Below are positions 59,815 through 64,000 of a stretch of 64,000 bases of DNA, one piece after another. Below the pieces are notes generated by a model, which was not told the DNA's origin, searched no databases, and was given only the letters and a program-made list of their open reading frames with translations. The position numbers were made by a program, and so were the translations under genes. Each line of letters opens with the position of its first letter. Within the stretch, counting starts at the first letter, position 1. The DNA comes from Clitoria ternatea (Eukaryota; Streptophyta; Magnoliopsida; Fabales; Fabaceae). The stretch spans positions 56,986,501 through 57,050,500 of the forward strand of contig CM075672.1 of NCBI GenBank assembly GCA_037962975.1, read 5' to 3'.

Positions 59815-60200
59815 AAACAGGAAGGGGATAAACGGGACGTCCCGTCCCAAGTATCCCATTCCTTATGGGAATATCAACAAGACGTCATGTCTAAATTGAT
59901 TTTCATGGAATTTAAACAAGATGTGGGGTTAGAAATGGGAAGGGAATAAGCGAGACGTCTCGTCTCAAGTATTCCGTTCCTTATGAATCGCGATGATGGC
60001 CTACCCAAAAATAGGGGAAAATCAACAAGACGTCACATCTAAATTGATTTTCATGGAATTTAACCAAGATGCGGAGGCAGAAATGGGAAGGGGATAAGTG
60101 AGACGTCTCGTCTCAAGTATCCCATTCCTTATGAATCGTGATGGTGGCCTACCCAAAATAGGGGAAAATCAACGAGACGTCACGTCTAAATTGATCTTCA
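59815..60200. repeat. ~117/147-bp tandem repeats with GACGTC palindromes
   Basis: Three units begin with 'gaaacaggaaggggataa' or 'gaaatgggaagg.ataag' at about 59815, 59931 and 60078. Each contains GGGACGTCCC or GAGACGTCTC (59834, 59952, 60100) and 'caacaagacgtca', then 'tctaaattgattttcatgg'. Each palindrome is followed by a second half-site (cgtccc or cgtctc). Confidence 0.85.
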
Positions 60201-61192
60201 TGGAAGTGATAAAAGGGCAGTTACAAAGGAAACATAAAGAAAATAAAAATAGGAATAAAATGGGGAAGGTGGATAAAAAAGGAGATGGGCCCAAAAGGAT
60301 TTAAAGTCCTGCTCCTACTATTCTTGAGTTACCAAGAAATCAGGGTTACGTAGTTCTTGTATGATGTTTTTTAGGGAACAGCTAGGTGGTTGGTGACATA
60401 TGAAGTCTCCAAGGAAAACTCATACAAGGCGAAGTTCTTCGCACGTGCACAAGTTCTGATGAGATTGTGTAGACAGGAGTACTCCCGTACGACATTGACT
60501 AAAAATAATTTTATGCTAATTGAATAAAGTGTGTGAAATACATATTCTTTTTGTTTCTTGTTATAAACCTAAGTAGAAGGATAAAACAGGGAAAAACTTG
60601 ACTCAAATGAGAAACATATTTGACAAATAGCAATGAATTCGATAGAAAAATAGGTGAAAATAGGGGAAATAAGGAACAAAATATACCCGGTATGACGAGG
60701 TGACGAGAGCCGGTGTGGGCTTGAATGATGAGAGCCGACGTACTACTGGCGTGACGGTATGACGGGGACGTTGAACAAGTGCTTGGACAATGTGGGACCG
60801 AAGTAACGGTGGTGTGGCTATTATGGGGAGCCGGTGTGAAGTTAAGTAGAGGGACGGTGTATGGGCTTGGTGAGAGGGCCGGTGTCAAATTGGTGAGGGT
60901 GGTTTTAAGGGATCCTGATAAAGTCTGGGAAATGAGAAGTTCATTGGGAGTTGGGTCGGGTCCGGTGTTCTGGTTACGATTTAGGGTCTAGCAATTTGTG
61001 AGGCTCAAGAGACCAAGGTCCAGGCTTTGAACACTAGAGGGATCTCCAAGAGCTTTTGGGTCAAGAAGTTTTTTCTTGAAGATTGGAGCAAGTTTCTGAG
61101 GAGTGCAGTGTTATCTTGACAAAATGGCTAAAACTTCCAACTAAAGATTCCAACCCAAAAAATTCGAACCCTTTATGCTTCTTCATGAGAGG

Positions 61193-61200
61193 TATTTATA
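61193..61200 (-). promoter_or_regulatory. TATA box of the Tat LTR (minus strand)
   Basis: Minus strand TATAAATA, followed downstream by 'cctctcatgaagaagcataa'. It lies ~1.28 kb from the U3 end of the LTR and points leftward, opposite to the TATA box of the additional ORF at 62809. Confidence 0.6.
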
Positions 61201-61534
61201 GAGGGCTTTTGGACATGGGCCGAGTGCTCAGATAGCTCAAACCTCCACTCACAGTGGACGCAGCCTAGCCACTAACAGGTAGTGGGAGGCAGCGGCTGGT
61301 GGGGAATTTTTAATCATTTCCACTTCCGCCCCCTGTCTGCCATTTCCCGAATTCATGGATCGACTTGGGTGGTGGAATTCCAAGTCACAGCATGGATAAC
61401 CGAACTCATCAGTCCGGTATAAGATTCATGAGATCAGAAGAAGGAAACATTGGTTCGAATTTCCAATGATTGGGCCGATGTGACCTCTTCATACTTGGGC
61501 CAGTGTCCCCTTGATGTATTCCGGACAATGCCTC

Positions 61535-62450
61535 TTCACTCGGAATTCGTTACTACTTGAAGCATTCACTCGGAACTGCTTTAATCGAAGGGGTTTTTAC
61601 TCGGAACTTATCACTGTTTGAAACATTCACTCGGAATTCGTTACTGCTTGAAGCATTCACTCGGAACTGCTTTAATCGGAGGGGTTTTTACTCAGAACTT
61701 ATCACGGTTTGAAACATTCACTCGGAACTGCTCCAAAATATTTCGTTCGCCTGCACCTCCAGTCGGCAAGCTTCTTCAAATTCGGGACCATTTAAAATTC
61801 ATTCGTTCCAGAATTCTTCACTTGAATGCCTCAGCCCGAGAGGTATTCATTCAAAATCCTTCTTCAACCGGTAGCACATTTTTTTTTGGAAATAAACCAC
61901 TCGGAGGAACCCTACTTGGATATACATATCTTTGAACAAAAGTTTCAGTCGGAGCTTTCCTTCGCCTGGAAATAACTTCCTCCGAGTCGATTCACTCGAA
62001 AATAGCACACTCGGAAGTATGGAACCCGGGTGTTTCTTCGCTCGGAATTTCATCTCTCAGGAACAAAACTAAACCCTTACTCGGTAATCCATGCCAGAGC
62101 TTTGCTTCAGTCGGTAATCCCTTACTCGGTCATATATCTGTGGGCAGTATTTATTCAAAAATTGGTCTCTTTTCACTCAGAGTGGTTGCAACCGAGAGCC
62201 TTTCACTCAGATTTAATTCCCAGGTCAGTCATTTCATTTGGAGGCATCTCCCTCGGGAATCTTCTACACAAACTACTCAAAAACGACTCAGTCGGAGGCA
62301 TTTCAGTCGGAAATGACTCACTAGGAGACATTCTACTCAGAAATGTCTCACTGGAAGACATTTCACTCGAAAATGACTCACTAGGAGACATTCCACTCGG
62401 AAATGACTTTCGGAGTCGAGGTCCAGTCCTCTCAGAATTCTTTCCACTTA
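61535..62450. repeat. CACTCGGAA word cluster in the Tat LTR
   Basis: Some 25-30 words of the form (c/t)(a/t)ctcggaa or (c/a)gtcgg are spaced 15-40 bp apart. They include near-identical duplicated segments at 61545-61600 and 61625-61680, and 'aaatgactcactaggagaca' repeated at 62307 and 62371. The same word fills A-outer. Confidence 0.85.
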
Positions 62451-62475
62451 GTCCGGACCGAAAGAGGTGTTCACA

Positions 62476-62500
62476 GATGCCTCTCTTTACTTCTTTTTTC
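62476..62500 (-). promoter_or_regulatory. Polypurine tract of the second Tat element
   Basis: The plus-strand pyrimidine run ctctctttacttctttttt reads on the minus strand as an A/G tract ending three to four bases before the LTR start TGTGAACACC. Confidence 0.5.
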
Positions 62501-62808
62501 ACAAAAGAAACATGAAGTATTTGTGTTTTTGAAGTGAAAAGGAAGTAAAGATAAGAACACCGATGTATTTGTCTCTCCGCCGATATGACATCTGACAGTA
62601 TTGGTAGACAATGGTCCGGTGTGACCTCCGGAGGATTTACCTTTGGGAATGATGTAAGTTTTTACATGTGTTATTACCCGATTCGTCTTTTCAAATTTCA
62701 AAAATTCACGCCTTCGGACCGAGGAGGTGAACAGTCGAAGCGAGTGGGCCTCTTTTCATGGGCCTGGGCCGGAATATGGAACGTTCTCGATCCCCATCCC
62801 CTCACCCT

Positions 62809-62816
62809 ATAAAAGC
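62809..62816 (+). promoter_or_regulatory. TATA box of the Tat additional ORF (copy 2)
   Basis: CCCTATAAAAGC, 263 bp before the ATG at 63072. The same motif stands in the corresponding place at 11998. With the minus-strand LTR promoter at 61200, it forms a divergent pair about 1.6 kb apart. Confidence 0.65.
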
Positions 62817-63071
62817 AGACGTGGGGGTCGTTCATTTTCACTTGTTTTCTGATACCGAAGTTCTGCCTCTCCGACATCCAATACCTCCGGTGTTCAACAT
62901 CCTGGCTCGCACCAAAAGAACTGCTCGCATCATCTCAGCAGGTACCTCCATACCTTCCTTTTCTTTTCTATTCTTAGATAGGGTATGGGGGACAACGGCT
63001 CAAGTAGTGACTCCGTCGAGGTCTTATCAGGGCCTCCCTCAATTACATCCCGGTGTCATTCGGGGGAAGTC

Positions 63072-64000
63072 ATGAGCCGGGGTCAGCGTCGCCATGGTGA
63101 AACTACCTCTGGGGTTTCACATCGGCCAAAAGTTTCAGGACATCGTTTCTCCACATTACCCTTGTGGGCAACAAGGGAGTTTGACACATCGTCTGACTCC
63201 CACACATCGTCCTCTCCCTTTAACTTGGGCACTGCCAGTGAGCAGGACAGCAGTGCCGACCTCTATTTATCTGACGACGTGGCCTTTTACAGCTGTATTC
63301 CGTTCTTTCGTCACACCATTCGCATGGCTTTCGAAAATTCATCAACCGGTGTCCCCGTGATAGCTACCGATCCCATAGAAACCAACGTCGTCACTCATTG
63401 CATTGATGGGCTCACGGAGAAAGCCAAAGACCCCTACTTTTGGGTTCATGAAGATCCTCGGAACATCGTCTCACGTTATGCTGAGGATGCGGCTGACTTT
63501 ACCATTGAAGACGTGGTCGTTCACGCCGGCGAGGAACATGAGGACGACTTCACAGTTTTCTGCCCTCTAACATCGGATCGGATTTGTCATCAACCGGGGG
63601 CAAGATATTTTTTCATGTACGAGATGCCATTTTCAAAGATCGGCATCCGTCTCCCCTTTACGGAGTTCGAAATGGGCGTACTCCGGTTTCTGGATTGCTC
63701 TCCCAGCCAGCTTCACCCTAACGGCTGGGGTTTAGTTAGATCATTGGAGGTACTTAGGGAGTACTTCCACTTCGTTCCTACCGTCGCCCACTTCTTTACA
63801 TACTGTAGGGTGATGCACCGGGGTAACCAGGGAGGAGGTCTCAGATACATCAACCTCCGATGTGACTCCAAGGTGGTGATCTTCGAAAGTTACACCGAAT
63901 CGGCCAAGACAGGCGGATTAAGCTTCAAGCACTCCTACGTCAAGGTCAAGGTCAATGCAGGAAAACCGGTGTTCTGGGAGAATTCAGATTTTTCTAGAAA
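63072..64000 (+). CDS. Tat-type additional (antisense) ORF, copy 2, open to the window edge
   Basis: Open frame of 309 codons without a stop, truncated by the window. It starts MSRGQRRHGETTSG, with a Ser/Thr/Arg-rich first ~75 residues. The conserved part follows: DLYLSDDVAFYSC (~78), AKDPYFWVHEDP (~140), RLPFTEFEMGVLRFLDCSPS (~210), QLHPNGWGLVRSLEVLREYF (~230), AHFFTYCRVMHRGNQGG (~255) and LRCDSKVVIFESYTESAKTG (~275). Copy 1 (12184) has the same order but is broken. By memory of the family it belongs to the plant 'putative gypsy-type transposon' proteins; the molecular activity is unknown. A coiled-coil C-terminus is expected from copy 1 (25200-25700). GC content is visibly higher than in the flanks. 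The start was chosen because translation downstream is conserved and no earlier in-frame ATG extends it. Confidence 0.8.
   Translation, partial: MSRGQRRHGETTSGVSHRPKVSGHRFSTLPLWATREFDTSSDSHTSSSPFNLGTASEQDSSADLYLSDDVAFYSCIPFFRHTIRMAFENSSTGVPVIATDPIETNVVTHCIDGLTEKAKDPYFWVHEDPRNIVSRYAEDAADFTIEDVVVHAGEEHEDDFTVFCPLTSDRICHQPGARYFFMYEMPFSKIGIRLPFTEFEMGVLRFLDCSPSQLHPNGWGLVRSLEVLREYFHFVPTVAHFFTYCRVMHRGNQGGGLRYINLRCDSKVVIFESYTESAKTGGLSFKHSYVKVKVNAGKPVFWENSDFSR

Larger units (their letters stand above)
59416..62475 (-). mobile_element. 3' LTR of a second Tat-type element
   Basis: On the plus strand it begins TGTCGCAACC and ends GGTGTTCACA, so on the minus strand it runs TGTGAACACC to GGTTGCGACA with canonical TG/CA ends. 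Length is 3060 bp. The block 'gggagtcgccaccaac', 'ttcgggagtcggttacgag' and 'gggaaggtattagcaccc' (59490-59625) is a signature I know from plant Tat/Ogre-type LTRs. A minus-strand TATA box at 61193-61200, the polypurine tract at its right edge and the adjacent antisense additional ORF place it as the 3' LTR of an element extending right beyond the window. Confidence 0.75.

Overview
This is plant nuclear DNA, and almost all of it is LTR retrotransposon. The evidence is Ty1/copia elements of the SIRE/Maximus type primed by initiator tRNA-Met, Ty3/gypsy elements of the Tat type with an extra antisense ORF, 5-6 kb LTRs with 5-bp target-site duplications (TSDs), AT-rich spacers, and one small intron-containing host gene. 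The SIRE elements and the AATCGATT-rich LTRs suggest a legume; that is inference and the species is not determined.

From about 6.75 kb to 52.57 kb the window reads as one nest of elements. The outermost is a decayed SIRE-type element (called B here), with 5' LTR 6759-7920 and 3' LTR 46115-52569. Inside it is a long gypsy-type LTR (D) split into 9905-~11890 and ~43477-45619. Inside D is a Tat-type element on the minus strand: gag/pol at 27195-32233 plus 42207-42571, with its additional ORF on the plus strand at 12184-25985. The additional ORF was hit by a 5.5-kb solo LTR (A-outer, TSD AACTC), which was hit in turn by a second solo LTR (A-inner, TSD AGATT). Tat gag was hit by a nearly complete 10-kb SIRE-type element (C, 32234-42206, TSD GTCAC). 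The 3' LTR of B was hit in its TATA box by a third solo LTR (A3, TSD ATAAA).

Left of the nest (1-6.7 kb) are fragments of long gypsy-type LTRs and AT-rich spacer. Right of it (52.6-59.4 kb) is low-copy DNA with the only convincing host gene, a two-exon gene for a 99-aa LEA-like hydrophilic protein (53909-55426). The last 4.6 kb hold a second Tat-type element: its 3' LTR (minus strand, 59416-62475) and the first 309 codons, all open, of its antisense additional ORF (63072 to the window edge).

The most unusual signal is that several LTR families each carry a dense cluster of their own short dyad-symmetric word: GAATCGATTC, TAATCGATTA, GGTTYGAACC, CTCGCTTGAGCGAG and GAGACGTCTC. In addition, CACTCGG clusters occur in two otherwise unrelated LTRs. 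Apart from the LEA-like gene, I see no convincing cellular gene, rRNA gene, intact tRNA gene or CRISPR array.
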